Shown here: positions 17,700 through 26,536 of the stretch, in pieces
How the letters are laid out: every line of letters begins with the position of its first letter
Position numbering within the stretch: position 1 is the stretch's first letter
Source: Candidatus Latescibacterota bacterium
GTDB taxonomy: Bacteria > Latescibacterota > UBA2968 > UBA8231
DNA length: 64,000 nt
Assembly: GCA_022820485.1 (NCBI GenBank)
Contig: JAJEFJ010000106.1
Coordinates: 1-64,000, forward strand
Direction: 5' to 3'
Position numbers and translations under genes: made by a program
The notes under the pieces: generated by a model
Told to the model about the DNA's origin: nothing
The model's input: only the letters and a program-made list of their open reading frames with translations
Database searches by the model: none

Positions 17700-18372
17700 A
17701 ATTTTGGTCGTCGAAGACGAAGCAGCCATCGCCCGAGTGCTGGTCGATAATCTGCTCTTTGAAGGCCATGAAGCCGAGGCGGTCGCCGATGGAGCCGAGG
17801 GGCTGGAGCGGGCTTTGGCTTGGCAGCCGGACCTAATTCTGCTGGATGTGGTGCTGCCCACGATGGATGGGTACGAAGTGTGCCGTCGTCTGCGGGCGCA
17901 GGGGGCGGCCACACCCATCATCATGCTCACGGCGCGCGGCGAAGAGGTCGATAAAGTCTTGGGCTTGGAGTTGGGAGCCGACGACTACGTCACCAAACCC
18001 GTGGGCGTCCGCGAACTCATGGCTCGGATCAAAGCAGTGTTGCGCCGGGGCGCGTCGGCACCCGCTACAGATTCGGTGTTGGAATTCGGACAAGCGCGGA
18101 TCGACTTCGACCGCTACGAGGCGGCTATGGATGGCCAAGCCGTGCATCTGTCCCCCAAGGCTTATGGCGTGCTGCGTCTCCTATGGGAGAGCAAGGGCCG
18201 TGCCCTGACCCGAGCGCAAATCTTAGAGCAGGTGTGGGGTTACGAAGTGTACCCCACTACGCGCACCGTAGATAACCACATCGCCGAATTGCGCCACCGC
18301 TTGGAGGCCGACCCGGCCCAGCCGCGCCACATCCTCACGGTCCACGGAGTCGGATACCGCTTTGTGGAATAA
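17692..18372 (+). CDS. OmpR/PhoB-family response regulator
   Basis: A 226-residue regulator with an N-terminal receiver domain: acidic pocket E8-D9-E10, phosphoacceptor D52 in LLDVVLP, T80, and K102 in TKP. A C-terminal winged-helix DNA-binding domain follows (about 130-226), ending in VHGVGYRFVE. The ATG at 17692 overlaps the kinase gene by 8 bp and gives the normal start MPKILVVEDE; a longer in-frame reading is open inside the kinase but is not needed. It is the cognate partner of the kinase. Targets are not evident; the divergent 1053-residue gene and the downstream genes are candidates. Confidence 0.92.
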   Translation: MPKILVVEDEAAIARVLVDNLLFEGHEAEAVADGAEGLERALAWQPDLILLDVVLPTMDGYEVCRRLRAQGAATPIIMLTARGEEVDKVLGLELGADDYVTKPVGVRELMARIKAVLRRGASAPATDSVLEFGQARIDFDRYEAAMDGQAVHLSPKAYGVLRLLWESKGRALTRAQILEQVWGYEVYPTTRTVDNHIAELRHRLEADPAQPRHILTVHGVGYRFVE

Positions 18373-18380
18373 CATCACTT

Positions 18381-18701
18381 ATGGATATTAAAGAAATCAG
18401 GGCCAAGATCCGCCGCTCTCAATACGTCTATACGCACCACGCTGAGATTGAGCGCCGCGAAGATGACTTGACCTTTGTGCAGATCGAACAAGCTCTATTA
18501 AATGGAGGAATCCTCGAGCACTATCCCGATACCGGGCGCGGAGAGAGTTGCTTGATCGTAGGTTTTGCCGGAGAATTGCCTATTCACATCGTCTGTGGCT
18601 GGCGCGGAGAGAAGGTCTCCCTGATCACAGTTTACATTCCCCGTCCACCAAAGTTTATCGATCCCTGGACACGAGGAGCGCAAGACCATGAAGAAAATTA
18701 A
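18381..18701 (+). CDS. DUF4258 toxin-like protein
   Basis: A 106-residue protein of the DUF4258 family, a RelE-like fold. The family pattern begins with YTHHAEIERREDD (about 17-29) and continues with GRGESCLIVGF and PIHIVCGW strands. Members are usually encoded beside a YgiT-type zinc-finger antitoxin, as here; the two genes overlap by 14 bp. The likely role is an mRNA-cleaving or translation-blocking toxin. It begins 8 bp after the response regulator stop, so it may be read through from the two-component operon. Confidence 0.72.
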   Translation: MDIKEIRAKIRRSQYVYTHHAEIERREDDLTFVQIEQALLNGGILEHYPDTGRGESCLIVGFAGELPIHIVCGWRGEKVSLITVYIPRPPKFIDPWTRGAQDHEEN

Positions 18702-18936
18702 GTGCAACTTCTGCGCAAGCGAACGCTGCGAAGATCGGCGCATCGACTACCTCTACAGCCACCAAGGCCAATACCTGTTGGTGCCGAACACCCCGGTCGA
18801 AGTCTGCCTCCACTGTGGCATGGTGTATTACGATGCGGCTGTGCTCAAGGAGATCGAACGGCGCTTTTTTGCCATTCAAGAACAAAAAGAAGAACCCGAT
18901 CAGTATATCGAAATGCCGACCAAAGCATATACCTGA
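18688..18936 (+). CDS. YgiT-type zinc-finger antitoxin
   Basis: An 82-residue protein with two CxxC pairs, CNFC (6-9) and CLHC (about 40-43), which bind zinc in the MqsA/YgiT antitoxin N-terminal domain. The spacing and the text VEVCLHCGMVYYDAAVL are typical. The helix-turn-helix half of full-length MqsA is absent, as in the short antitoxins paired with DUF4258. GAGGAG precedes the ATG. It neutralises the upstream DUF4258 protein by inference from gene pairing. Confidence 0.75.
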   Translation: MKKIKCNFCASERCEDRRIDYLYSHQGQYLLVPNTPVEVCLHCGMVYYDAAVLKEIERRFFAIQEQKEEPDQYIEMPTKAYT

Positions 18937-19114
18937 GATGCCCTTTGAAAGTCCGGTCAGGCGGCGTCGAGGCTCTCGCACCCCCAGCACCAACGCTGCG
19001 ACGCAGAAAGTACAACCTTTTTGCACCTCCATGACAAAACCATGACAACTCCGGCAACGCCAGCGTTTAGGTTCAAAAGTGAGCGCACAATCCACCTAAA
19101 CGAGGAGGCCCATC

Positions 19115-21118
19115 ATGGAGCGCGTTACCGCGATTTTTCTCAGTTGCGTCTTGCTGACCACTGGCAGCGTACAGGCCAGCAGTGTCGAGGAGACCTATCA
19201 GGCAGCCCTCGCGCAGGAGAAAGGCGAGGGCAACTTGGAGGAGGCCATTCGCCTCTACCAGCAAGTAGTTGAGGCGCACGAGCAAGGTGAGGGCAGCGAA
19301 CAGCTAGCGGCCCGGGCGCAGCTACGCATCGGCGTGTGCCAAGAGAAGATCGGGCTGGCACAGGCGCGTCAGACCTACGAAGCCGTCCGCGACCAGTACC
19401 CCGACCAGCCACAGGTAGCAGTGGAAGCGACTCAGCGCCTCGGCTCAACTCACCAGCGCGAGGCAACAATCGAGCGGCCGTCCGCCCGCACGGCAGTTGA
19501 ATGGGCGATCCCCGCCTTCTCGCCCCGGCTTCGCGTGATGCACTTAGACTCTATAGGGCAACAGTACACAGCGCGGGCCGCACTGGTTGACTCGGCCTAC
19601 TTGGATTCTATCCGGCAGCAGCACGAGGAGTGGGCTGAACTGCTCGGCTCAGCTTCTATCAGTGAGCAGATGCGTGGACGGCTGCATGAGCTAATGGAAC
19701 AGCGCAAGTGGCAGCAGGAAAAAGCCGAACGGCAGCTAGCGGCTATCCAAAGGCAAATCGCCGAGCAGACCAAGCGGCGGGCCAATGCCGACTCGGCATT
19801 TAGCGACGCGCAGATGCGCCAACAGTTAGAGGGTGCCCAACGGCAGATACAACGAGTCGAGCGGGCGATGAAGGCCCTTCAGCGGCGGCTAAAGGCCATC
19901 CAGCGGCAAGGCTCCCGCTCCGAGCGGATCATACGTCGCTCAGAGCAACGGTATTATCACTACGCCAACACACCTCCGGTGATCCCCTACGCATACAAAG
20001 AGGTGGCCGCGGTGCCCATGCAGTGGAAATTCCGCCTCGACGAGAGCGAGCATCCGCAGCGGCACCGCGCCTATGCCACGCTAGACTTCGACGATGCGGA
20101 TTGGGCTACAATCAACATCGGCCAAGCGTACGAAGATCAGGGCTACGCTGGCTATGACGGATGGGCTTGGTATCGGGCCACCTTCGCGGTAGCGGCGGAT
20201 TCGGCGCGGCCAGTGCTGATGGCTTTCGGCGGATTCGGGGCTAAGGACGCCTTTGTGTATGTCAACGGCCACTTGGTCGGACGACGCTACGACCAGTGGA
20301 ACCGGCCGTTCATCTTCGATATAAGCGACCACGTCGTGCGCGATGGCGAAAATGTGGTAGCGTTGTATTTGTATGACGACTTCGGCATGGGCGGCGTGTA
20401 TGGCCTGATTAATGTCCATCAGCCCACGGACGAGGTGGATACCGACGCCTTCGCTTCCAATCGGGGCGGGCATTTGGAGATGGTGGAATGGAACGGCTGG
20501 CCGGTTTTTAAGAACCATCTCTCCAGCGGCCAGCCTTATAGCCGCTACGCTCGTCGGCCTCCGCGCATTCCCTACGCCTATACCAAGGTCGCCGCGGTGC
20601 CCGGGCAGTGGAAATTCAGCCTGCACGCCGAAAAGTATCAAGATCACCAAGATCCCATCTTTAGCCGCGCCGATTTCGACGATTCAGACTGGGTCGATAT
20701 CGACATTGGGCAGGCTTGGGAGGATCAGGGCTACATCGGCTACGACGAGGGGGCTTGGTACCGCGCCCGGATTGAGGTGGACGCCGAGGAAGGCCAGCCG
20801 GTGCATCTGGCCTTCGGCGGCGTGGATAACGACGCCTCGGTGTACGTCAACGGCACCTTGGTCGGGGAACACCACGGCTGGAATACCCCTTTCATCCTCG
20901 ACATAAGTGAAGCAGTCAATTACAAGGGCCAGAACGCGATAGCCGTGCGGGTGTACGACGGAATGGAAATGGGCGGCATCTTCGGCACCATAGAAGTGAT
21001 CCAACCCACCGGCAAGGAAAACCTCGACCGCTACTTGGCCAATCGCGGTGCCTCGGCGCAGCACAAGCAGACCGACCACGACGCGCAAAAGCGAAGTTTC
21101 TGGAGCCGATTTTTCTAG
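19115..21118 (+). CDS. Secreted TPR / coiled-coil / double jelly-roll protein
   Basis: A 667-residue exported protein in three parts. A signal peptide (MERVTAIFLSCVLLTTGSV) is followed by TPR-like helices (LEEAIRLYQQVVEAHEQGEG, about 40-110) typical of YbgF-like or tetratricopeptide proteins. A glutamine/arginine-rich coiled coil covers about 180-280. Two copies of a module of about 155 residues follow (about 285-440 and 482-637), each with IPYAY, VAAVP, QWKF, DFDD(A/S)DW, an AWYRA strand and VYVNG, like the sugar-binding jelly-roll domain of family 2 glycoside hydrolases. No catalytic domain is present, so it probably binds a carbohydrate. GAGGAGG precedes the ATG. It stands alone between two toxin-antitoxin modules. 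Confidence 0.62.
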   Translation: MERVTAIFLSCVLLTTGSVQASSVEETYQAALAQEKGEGNLEEAIRLYQQVVEAHEQGEGSEQLAARAQLRIGVCQEKIGLAQARQTYEAVRDQYPDQPQVAVEATQRLGSTHQREATIERPSARTAVEWAIPAFSPRLRVMHLDSIGQQYTARAALVDSAYLDSIRQQHEEWAELLGSASISEQMRGRLHELMEQRKWQQEKAERQLAAIQRQIAEQTKRRANADSAFSDAQMRQQLEGAQRQIQRVERAMKALQRRLKAIQRQGSRSERIIRRSEQRYYHYANTPPVIPYAYKEVAAVPMQWKFRLDESEHPQRHRAYATLDFDDADWATINIGQAYEDQGYAGYDGWAWYRATFAVAADSARPVLMAFGGFGAKDAFVYVNGHLVGRRYDQWNRPFIFDISDHVVRDGENVVALYLYDDFGMGGVYGLINVHQPTDEVDTDAFASNRGGHLEMVEWNGWPVFKNHLSSGQPYSRYARRPPRIPYAYTKVAAVPGQWKFSLHAEKYQDHQDPIFSRADFDDSDWVDIDIGQAWEDQGYIGYDEGAWYRARIEVDAEEGQPVHLAFGGVDNDASVYVNGTLVGEHHGWNTPFILDISEAVNYKGQNAIAVRVYDGMEMGGIFGTIEVIQPTGKENLDRYLANRGASAQHKQTDHDAQKRSFWSRFF

Positions 21119-21242
21119 CGCCGGGTAGAGTTCCGGCGATCCCTGTTGTCAACGACGACTTGCTAGCCCTGCAAAGTCGCGATGGGATGCTAGTCCATCT
21201 TAAACGATGTGGAATTTTTCCTAACTCCAGAGGAGGCGCAAA

Positions 21243-21610
21243 ATGATCAAACAGAAGCCTAACGGCGGTAGTTCAAAACAGAAAGCTTCGCTATGGGATT
21301 CGCGTAGGATCGGAAGTCCACTTTGAATATACCGATGGCGAGGAAGTAAAAGAGAAAATCATACCCGTCGAGGTGTTCAAATTCAAGCAGTACTCAAGCA
21401 GAAGAAGTCCCGACAATCCTAAGTTCGAAGGACAAGTATTCGACCGTGGAAGTTTCCCCCAAGCGCGAGATAACGAAAGGCGAACCCGCGCCCGAATTTA
21501 CGGTTGTGGACGTTCACGGCGATACGCTCCGCCTCGCTGACTTTAGGGGACGCCACGTACTGCTCAACTTCTGGTTCAGTTTTGACGCGACCATGTTCAG
21601 TGACTTTTAA
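21243..21610 (+). pseudogene. Decayed TlpA/peroxiredoxin-like gene
   Basis: A GAGGAGG site and ATG at 21243 start an ORF that stops after 27 codons. Coding resemblance continues in two other frames: VGSEVHFEYTDGEEV, then after another shift KGEPAPEFTVVDVHGDTLRL with FRGRHVLLNFW, which is the start of a TlpA/AhpC thioredoxin-fold domain. It ends at TAA 21608-21610 just where the catalytic CxxC motif should come (the frame reads FWFSFDATMF). At least two frameshifts and a 3' truncation make it non-functional. Confidence 0.6.
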
Positions 21611-21672
21611 GTCGTGATGTTGCGCACTATTGAGACTTTTCCTTAGCGTATTCCGATAAGAAGGAGGTCAAA

Positions 21673-21906
21673 ATGAATTATTTTGAATTGGATCAAGCAC
21701 AGCAACGGCTACCTGAACTCGTTGAGCGAGCCAGACGTGGTGAGGATGTCACTATTACTGAGCGCAATCAACCCGTGGTCAAATTTGTGGCTGTCGAGCG
21801 GTGTACAGTTCTAACGCAGCGACGCCGACCTGGAAGTGCCAAAGGGCTTATTCAGCTAAGCGATGATTTCGGCGAACCGCTCGAAGATTTCCGGGAATAT
21901 ATGTGA
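21673..21906 (+). CDS. Phd/YefM-type antitoxin
   Basis: A 77-residue protein with the Phd/YefM N-terminal DNA-binding pattern: FELDQAQQRLPELVERARRG, then EDVTITERNQPVVKFV. The C-terminal tail (DDFGEPLEDFREYM) would wrap around the toxin. AAGGAGG precedes the ATG. Its stop overlaps the start of the PIN toxin gene (ATGTGATG), the usual VapBC-type coupling. It probably autorepresses the pair. Confidence 0.82.
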   Translation: MNYFELDQAQQRLPELVERARRGEDVTITERNQPVVKFVAVERCTVLTQRRRPGSAKGLIQLSDDFGEPLEDFREYM

Positions 21907-22292
21907 TGCGCCTTTTACTTGATACCCATAGTTTCTTGTGGTACATAGAAGACGATGACAGACTCAGCCAGACCGCCGAGCAAACCATCTCTGATATAGA
22001 TAATGAGGTGCTACTGAGCATAGGAAGTCTATGGGAGATAGCCATTAAGTATGGTATCGGAAAGCTGAGTCTGCCGTGTGCCTTCGGCGAGTTCATTTCA
22101 GAGCAACTTCTGGTAAACAAGATGGAGGTACTACATATCTCATTGCCTCATCTTACAACATATACCGAACTTCCATTTCATCACCGCGACCCATTCGACC
22201 GTCTGCTCATTGCCCAAGCTATGGTAGAGAACATACCTGTGGTTAGCAGAGATAGCCCCCTTCAAGAGTATTCAATCGATGTGATATGGTAA
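21906..22292 (+). CDS. vapC: PIN-domain toxin (VapC type)
   Basis: A ribonuclease toxin of the PIN fold, 128 residues from the ATG at 21906. A GTG at 21903 is an alternative start one codon upstream. Acidic active-site residues are visible: D7 in LLLDTHSFLW, the E of SLWEIAIK, and D and D in HHRDPFDRLLIAQA. It pairs with the Phd-like antitoxin directly upstream. VapC-type toxins usually cleave tRNA or rRNA. Codon use is more AT-rich than in the chromosomal genes around it, in line with horizontal transfer. Confidence 0.84.
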   Translation: MRLLLDTHSFLWYIEDDDRLSQTAEQTISDIDNEVLLSIGSLWEIAIKYGIGKLSLPCAFGEFISEQLLVNKMEVLHISLPHLTTYTELPFHHRDPFDRLLIAQAMVENIPVVSRDSPLQEYSIDVIW

Positions 22293-22401
22293 TCAGCTTT
22301 GCCCATTGTGAGGGACACAGTACGCTCACAGGAGGGAGACAATGGACAAGGCGGCAGCAGCTTTAGCGCACATGAAGGGTGCGGGGCCTGACCACTGCCC
22401 C

Positions 22402-23016
22402 CTAACTCTCCGGGGCGTCGAACACCGCACCCACATCCATACTAAGGCCATCGAGCAACCGCGAGGTAGCTGCATCGCCGCGAGCAAACACTCCGTGTTC
22501 GACATACGTCTCGCTTTCGAGCGCGAGCACCCGGATCGTCGCGTTGCGGGGATCGGCGATCCAGTACTCAGGAATGCCGGCTTCCGCGTAGTCGGTGCGC
22601 TTGGCGACCAAATCCCGCTGCGGACAGTCCGCGCTAACTACTTCGACGACCAGATCCGCGCCCAGCCAGAAGCGATCTTGGCGACGAGGGTCCGAGCGGT
22701 CGCGCAGCAGCAGCAGGTCCGGCTCGCGGAATTTGCCTTCGCGGATGCACAACCGCAGGGACGCGAACCTCACGACACCCCGCGGCCGGATATAGTCGCA
22801 GAACAAGTCATATAAAAATGCAAGGATCGCTTGGTGGGTATCGGTCGGCATGGGCAACTCTTCGATATGGCCGTCGGTGAATTCAATCAGGCGATTGGTG
22901 TGGTCTGTCAGCCACAGGTATTCCTCGTCGCTCCAGCAGCCCTGACGCGGCAGTAGGTCGCACAGCAGCGCGTCGAGCGCAGCCTGCGGAGTCGCCTTCG
23001 TGATCGTCTCGGTCAT
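22402..23016 (-). CDS. Uma2-family (DUF820) endonuclease-like protein
   Basis: A 204-residue protein of the Uma2 family, a PD-(D/E)xK restriction-endonuclease fold. The pattern runs EEYLWLTDHTNRLIEFTDGH, then FREPDLLLLRDR (catalytic D), DLVVEVVSADCPQRD (E-V-V), and K in VAKRTDYAEAGIPEYWI. Uma2 genes are abundant in cyanobacteria and in other bacteria with large repeat-rich genomes, and the cellular role is not settled. No partner gene is adjacent. Confidence 0.82.
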   Translation of the reverse strand: MTETITKATPQAALDALLCDLLPRQGCWSDEEYLWLTDHTNRLIEFTDGHIEELPMPTDTHQAILAFLYDLFCDYIRPRGVVRFASLRLCIREGKFREPDLLLLRDRSDPRRQDRFWLGADLVVEVVSADCPQRDLVAKRTDYAEAGIPEYWIADPRNATIRVLALESETYVEHGVFARGDAATSRLLDGLSMDVGAVFDAPES

Positions 23017-23077
23017 AATCGTCGTCCCTTGGTCAATCAGCTATCAAGAAAAAGCTAAAAAATTTAGGTCGCTTCAA

Positions 23078-23347
23078 TTACAGACGCTTGAGTAACTGGT
23101 CATAGTCCGCGTGCGATCCTATCCAAAACCAAAAAATATGATCTCCTTCTCGCAAACCCAGCGCCCGATGGCCCATCCCAATGCGAACAGCAAAGATGGG
23201 CTGACGCGGGCTGACTTGCTTGAATTGGAGACTAGCGTGATAGGGATCGGAACGCCAAAGTCTGTAAGCTTGGGTAGCTTGCCGTTGGGCTTGGGGAGAA
23301 AGTCGGCCGAGCTGTCGTCGAAAGGCTCTCGTAATACTGGACGTCAT
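23078..23347 (-). CDS. RelE/ParE-superfamily toxin
   Basis: An 89-residue protein with the RelE/HigB-like arrangement of two helices (ITRAFRRQLGRLSPQAQRQA) and a small beta-sheet (FAVRIGMGHRALGLREGD, IFWFWIGSHADYDQLL). The final H-x-x-Y-D is typical of the YafQ/HigB-like group. Its ATG overlaps the stop of the upstream antitoxin gene by 4 bp. It probably cleaves mRNA on the ribosome. Confidence 0.75.
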   Translation of the reverse strand: MTSSITRAFRRQLGRLSPQAQRQATQAYRLWRSDPYHASLQFKQVSPRQPIFAVRIGMGHRALGLREGDHIFWFWIGSHADYDQLLKRL

Positions 23348-23583
23348 TGCTGAGATGGGTCAACGGCAAAAACATCATCAAATGGTACCGTATCATCCGC
23401 AGCAATTTCCCTTCTTGCTGATTCAGCCAAACGATTCCACTGCTCATCCGTTGTGGCCGCAAAACGTTCTGTCCAGGCCTGCTCATCTTTTAAGTCAGTT
23501 AGAATCCGGGCGGCAATGGCATCCCGCTGGTCTGCTGGCAGTTTCTGTATCTCTGAGAATACCTGTTGAAGTAAGTCAGCCAT
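23344..23583 (-). CDS. Antitoxin-like partner of the RelE/ParE toxin
   Basis: A 79-residue, mostly helical acidic protein (LLQQVFSEIQKLPADQRDAI, then DEQAWTERFAATTDEQWNRL). It has the shape of short antitoxins found upstream of RelE-like toxins, with no obvious DNA-binding motif. AAGGAG lies upstream of the ATG on the minus strand. The 4-bp ATGA overlap with the toxin gene is the main evidence for pairing. Confidence 0.65.
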   Translation of the reverse strand: MADLLQQVFSEIQKLPADQRDAIAARILTDLKDEQAWTERFAATTDEQWNRLAESARREIAADDTVPFDDVFAVDPSQQ

Positions 23584-23902
23584 TTCTGTGGCTCCTTAAA
23601 TTATGAACGCGCTTTGGATGTAGTGCCTCGGGTCGCAGCGACCCGCTCAGGACGCAATAGAATATATCCGATTTAGATGCGTAAACAAAGGCGGTCAGCA
23701 CTTGACTTCGCGGCAGCAAGACAAGCCGGTAGCCAATCTGTGTGGCTTCACCGCTCCTCTGGTGCGTGCCCTGCTAGTTCCGCTACTCAGGCCATCTTAA
23801 CGGCAATGAGGTGCGACTTTTCCAGCGGCAGAATGTAGGTCAGCCAAGCAGGCCGGCGACAAGGGCTTGTTGCGCTGGCGTGAAGAGATCCTCGATCTGC
23901 AT
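23584..23902. other. Intergenic stretch without recognisable features
   Basis: I see no gene, repeat or terminator in these 319 bp between the toxin-antitoxin pair and the M81 peptidase gene, both on the minus strand. Short ORFs here lack ribosome sites. Confidence 0.5.
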
Positions 23903-25378
23903 TTAGTCGGCTTCAGCAAAAGGCGGCACCACCCCATCGTCTAGCGGAAAAATGGGGCGCACACAGTGCTGGTAGGGCAAGGTTTTGAGGTTGGCGCTAG
24001 TGGACCCAGGCACATCGACAGCCACAATGCGGGCGGCGATGGCCTCGTAGTGGGTGCGGAAGCCATTGGGCGATTTGCACACGACCAAGTCGTAGTCAGC
24101 CGGATCGTGCCCTTGGCTCTGATATACCTTGCGGCCGACGATGGGGGCGGCTTCTTGGGTCACTAGCAATGTAAGATTGCCACTGGTCAAAATGGCCGTG
24201 CGGCTAGGTGGTACTACATACCCGAATTCAGTGGTAAAGGCTCCGTCGGACAGGCTCTTGACGTACAGGGGCAATTCCACCGGCTCAAAACGCTCCGAAT
24301 CGAGAGCGCCGCCCAAGGGCCAAGTGAACTGCCCCCCTACTCCAGTCCGATAAGCAGCTTCCACCGCAGGTGCATCCACTATGGGAATGAGCCCGCGCTT
24401 GCTGTAATTGTATTGGAGCAGCCCCTTGAGAATGGCGTTGCTGTCGCCACTGGCACCCGAGGCCGTGGAATCCGCAGCGTCCGAGAACACCGTGAGCCCC
24501 TCGGTCTCTTCGGCCAAACGCACGGCTTGTTCAAGTGAGGTGAGTTTGGGGATCCAGTGGGGGCGGTTTTCCCACATGAAGCGGGCCAATTCCAGCGCCC
24601 ATTCCTCGGCTTGGGCTGGATCGTCGTCAGTAGTGACGATTGCATTGGACTGCAAATCGGGCACATCAGTAAAGGGATTGCCGATGATGACGCCCGCGGC
24701 CAGACCACCTAAAGACGCCTCAATTTCACGGCAGCGGCGGATGGCTTCGCCGAAGCGGCCGCTAGCGGTGATGAGTTCGTCGCCGCGAGCTAATAACGGG
24801 ATAGACACGCGGGCCGTGGTGGGCTTGACGTCCCCGTCCAATTGGCGCAACAACAAACGGGCCGCGCGCTGGCCGGTGTCGCGCATATCCGTGTGCGGAT
24901 AGGTGTGGAGGAAGACCAAGACATCGGCTGCATCAACCAGCCGTTGCGAGATAACCGCGTGCAGGTCCATGGCCGCGACAATGGGCACGTCCCCGACGAT
25001 CTGCCGAATGCCGGACGCGACGCGGCCTTCGGGATCGATTTCGGTTTCGCCGGCCATGGCCCCGTGCAGCGACAGACAGACCGCATCAACTGGGGCGTGA
25101 GCCTCGACAGCGGCCAACAATTCGCCGATGAGACGCTCCATATCGGGACCGGCGACCAAGCCGCCAGTGGTATTGCACCAAGCCCCGTACGTGGGAACCA
25201 GTTCGATGTCTGGACGGGCCTCGAGAATGTCGATATTACCAGCCAGCGTGGAATTGGACGAGCGGGTAGCTTCTAGCAGGTCTGGCCCCCGGTGGATCGT
25301 GAAGTCGTCGTAATAGGTGCGCTGGGGGTTAAAGCTGCCGACTTCGTGGTTGAATTTGGCCAGAAGAATGCGTTTCAT
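23903..25378 (-). CDS. M81-family metallopeptidase (MlrC-like)
   Basis: A 491-residue protein of the MlrC family, named for the last step of microcystin breakdown but widespread as zinc peptidases or amidohydrolases of unknown substrate. Family landmarks are KFNHEVGSFNP at the N-terminus, LHGAMAGE, DLHAVIS, FLHTYPHTDMRDTG and SDAADSTASGASGDSNAIL, followed by the C-terminal MlrC domain with GFRTHYEAIA. The ATG at 25378 gives the normal family start; an in-frame extension of 29 residues to 25465 is unlikely. It is divergent from the Ldh-type dehydrogenase gene, with about 120 bp between them. Confidence 0.86.
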   Translation of the reverse strand: MKRILLAKFNHEVGSFNPQRTYYDDFTIHRGPDLLEATRSSNSTLAGNIDILEARPDIELVPTYGAWCNTTGGLVAGPDMERLIGELLAAVEAHAPVDAVCLSLHGAMAGETEIDPEGRVASGIRQIVGDVPIVAAMDLHAVISQRLVDAADVLVFLHTYPHTDMRDTGQRAARLLLRQLDGDVKPTTARVSIPLLARGDELITASGRFGEAIRRCREIEASLGGLAAGVIIGNPFTDVPDLQSNAIVTTDDDPAQAEEWALELARFMWENRPHWIPKLTSLEQAVRLAEETEGLTVFSDAADSTASGASGDSNAILKGLLQYNYSKRGLIPIVDAPAVEAAYRTGVGGQFTWPLGGALDSERFEPVELPLYVKSLSDGAFTTEFGYVVPPSRTAILTSGNLTLLVTQEAAPIVGRKVYQSQGHDPADYDLVVCKSPNGFRTHYEAIAARIVAVDVPGSTSANLKTLPYQHCVRPIFPLDDGVVPPFAEAD

Positions 25379-25500
25379 AAGGAACCTTCCGCAGAGGCGA
25401 TGTTGGATGGGTTGCAAGGACACAAAGCTAGCGTGAAACTTAGTAAGACGAAGAGTCCGCGCCAAAATGTACGAATACTACTTGCGAGAGGAGACCCCTT

Positions 25501-26478
25501 ATGAACGTCCCCCCGACCGACGGCCTCCGCGTCGCCGTCACCGACCTTGAGGCATTAGTCGTCGATATTTTCAAGGCCGTCCCGCTACCGGCAGATCACG
25601 CTCAGCTCATCGCCAGTAAACTGATCGAATGTGACCTGCGCGGCGTCGTCAGCCACGGCACCCTCCAAGTCAATCGCTATGTCCGCTCATTCCAAGACGG
25701 CACCATCAACCCGAACCCGCAAATCCGCGTACTCAAGGAAGGCCCGACCACCGCCGCGCTCTCCGGCGACGGCGGCTTGGGCTACCTCGTCGCCACCAAG
25801 GCCATGGAAATGGCCATCGCCAAGGCCCAAGAAGCCGGAATCGGCGCTGCCACCTCCACCTACCACGGTCATCTTGGCAGCACCGGCAACTACGCCCGCA
25901 TGGCCATGCGCACAGACCTGATCGGCATCTCCACCTCCGGTCGCAATGCCTCCGACCACTACAATCGCGATTCGACGATCCGAGGCTCCATCCAAGGCAG
26001 CCCGCCTTTGGCCTTCGGCATGCCGGCCGGAGAGGGCAAACCGACCTTCCTACTCGACTTCGCCAGCCACTACGCAATCGACGACGAGACCTTCCTGAAA
26101 TACCCACCGGTTTTCATCAAGGCCATCGGCATTTCGCACGTGGGCAATATCCTATCGGGTACTTTGGGAGGGCAGATGCTGACGGAGTTTTCGCGGGGCA
26201 ATATCGAGTTCACAGGCGCCGATCAATCGGGCTTCTTCCTCGCTATCGACGTAAACTGCTTTTCCGATCTCGACGCTTTCAAGGCCGACATGGATCACCT
26301 GATGGACGAGGCCAGTCGCATGAAGCCACTGCCCAGTTTCGACGAGTCCTTCCTGCCCGGCGGCAAGGAGCTAGAACGAGAGACCGAGTACCGCAGAGAT
26401 GGCGTGCCGATTTCGGCGGAAGCGGTCGAAGGGCTTGAGGAAGTAGCGAAAGAATTTTCCATCGAGACTCCGTGGTAA
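25501..26478 (+). CDS. Ldh-family (malate/lactate-type) dehydrogenase
   Basis: A 325-residue NAD(P)-dependent oxidoreductase of the type-2 malate/L-lactate dehydrogenase family, distinct from Rossmann-fold LDH. Recognisable segments are DLRGVVSHGTLQVNRYV (with the catalytic His), STYHGHLGSTGNYARMA, and the C-terminal PGGKELERETEYRRDGVPIS. Members reduce 2-oxo acids such as ureidoglycolate, 2,3-diketogulonate or sulfolactate precursors; the substrate is not readable here. GAGGAG precedes the ATG. It is 58 bp ahead of a sulfatase and a Gfo/Idh/MocA oxidoreductase on the same strand, a probable catabolic operon. Confidence 0.85.
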   Translation: MNVPPTDGLRVAVTDLEALVVDIFKAVPLPADHAQLIASKLIECDLRGVVSHGTLQVNRYVRSFQDGTINPNPQIRVLKEGPTTAALSGDGGLGYLVATKAMEMAIAKAQEAGIGAATSTYHGHLGSTGNYARMAMRTDLIGISTSGRNASDHYNRDSTIRGSIQGSPPLAFGMPAGEGKPTFLLDFASHYAIDDETFLKYPPVFIKAIGISHVGNILSGTLGGQMLTEFSRGNIEFTGADQSGFFLAIDVNCFSDLDAFKADMDHLMDEASRMKPLPSFDESFLPGGKELERETEYRRDGVPISAEAVEGLEEVAKEFSIETPW

Positions 26479-26536
26479 TCCTTCCACAGCATGCGACACG
26501 ACCCAGAAACCATTGACGCGAAACGGAGCTTAAAAA

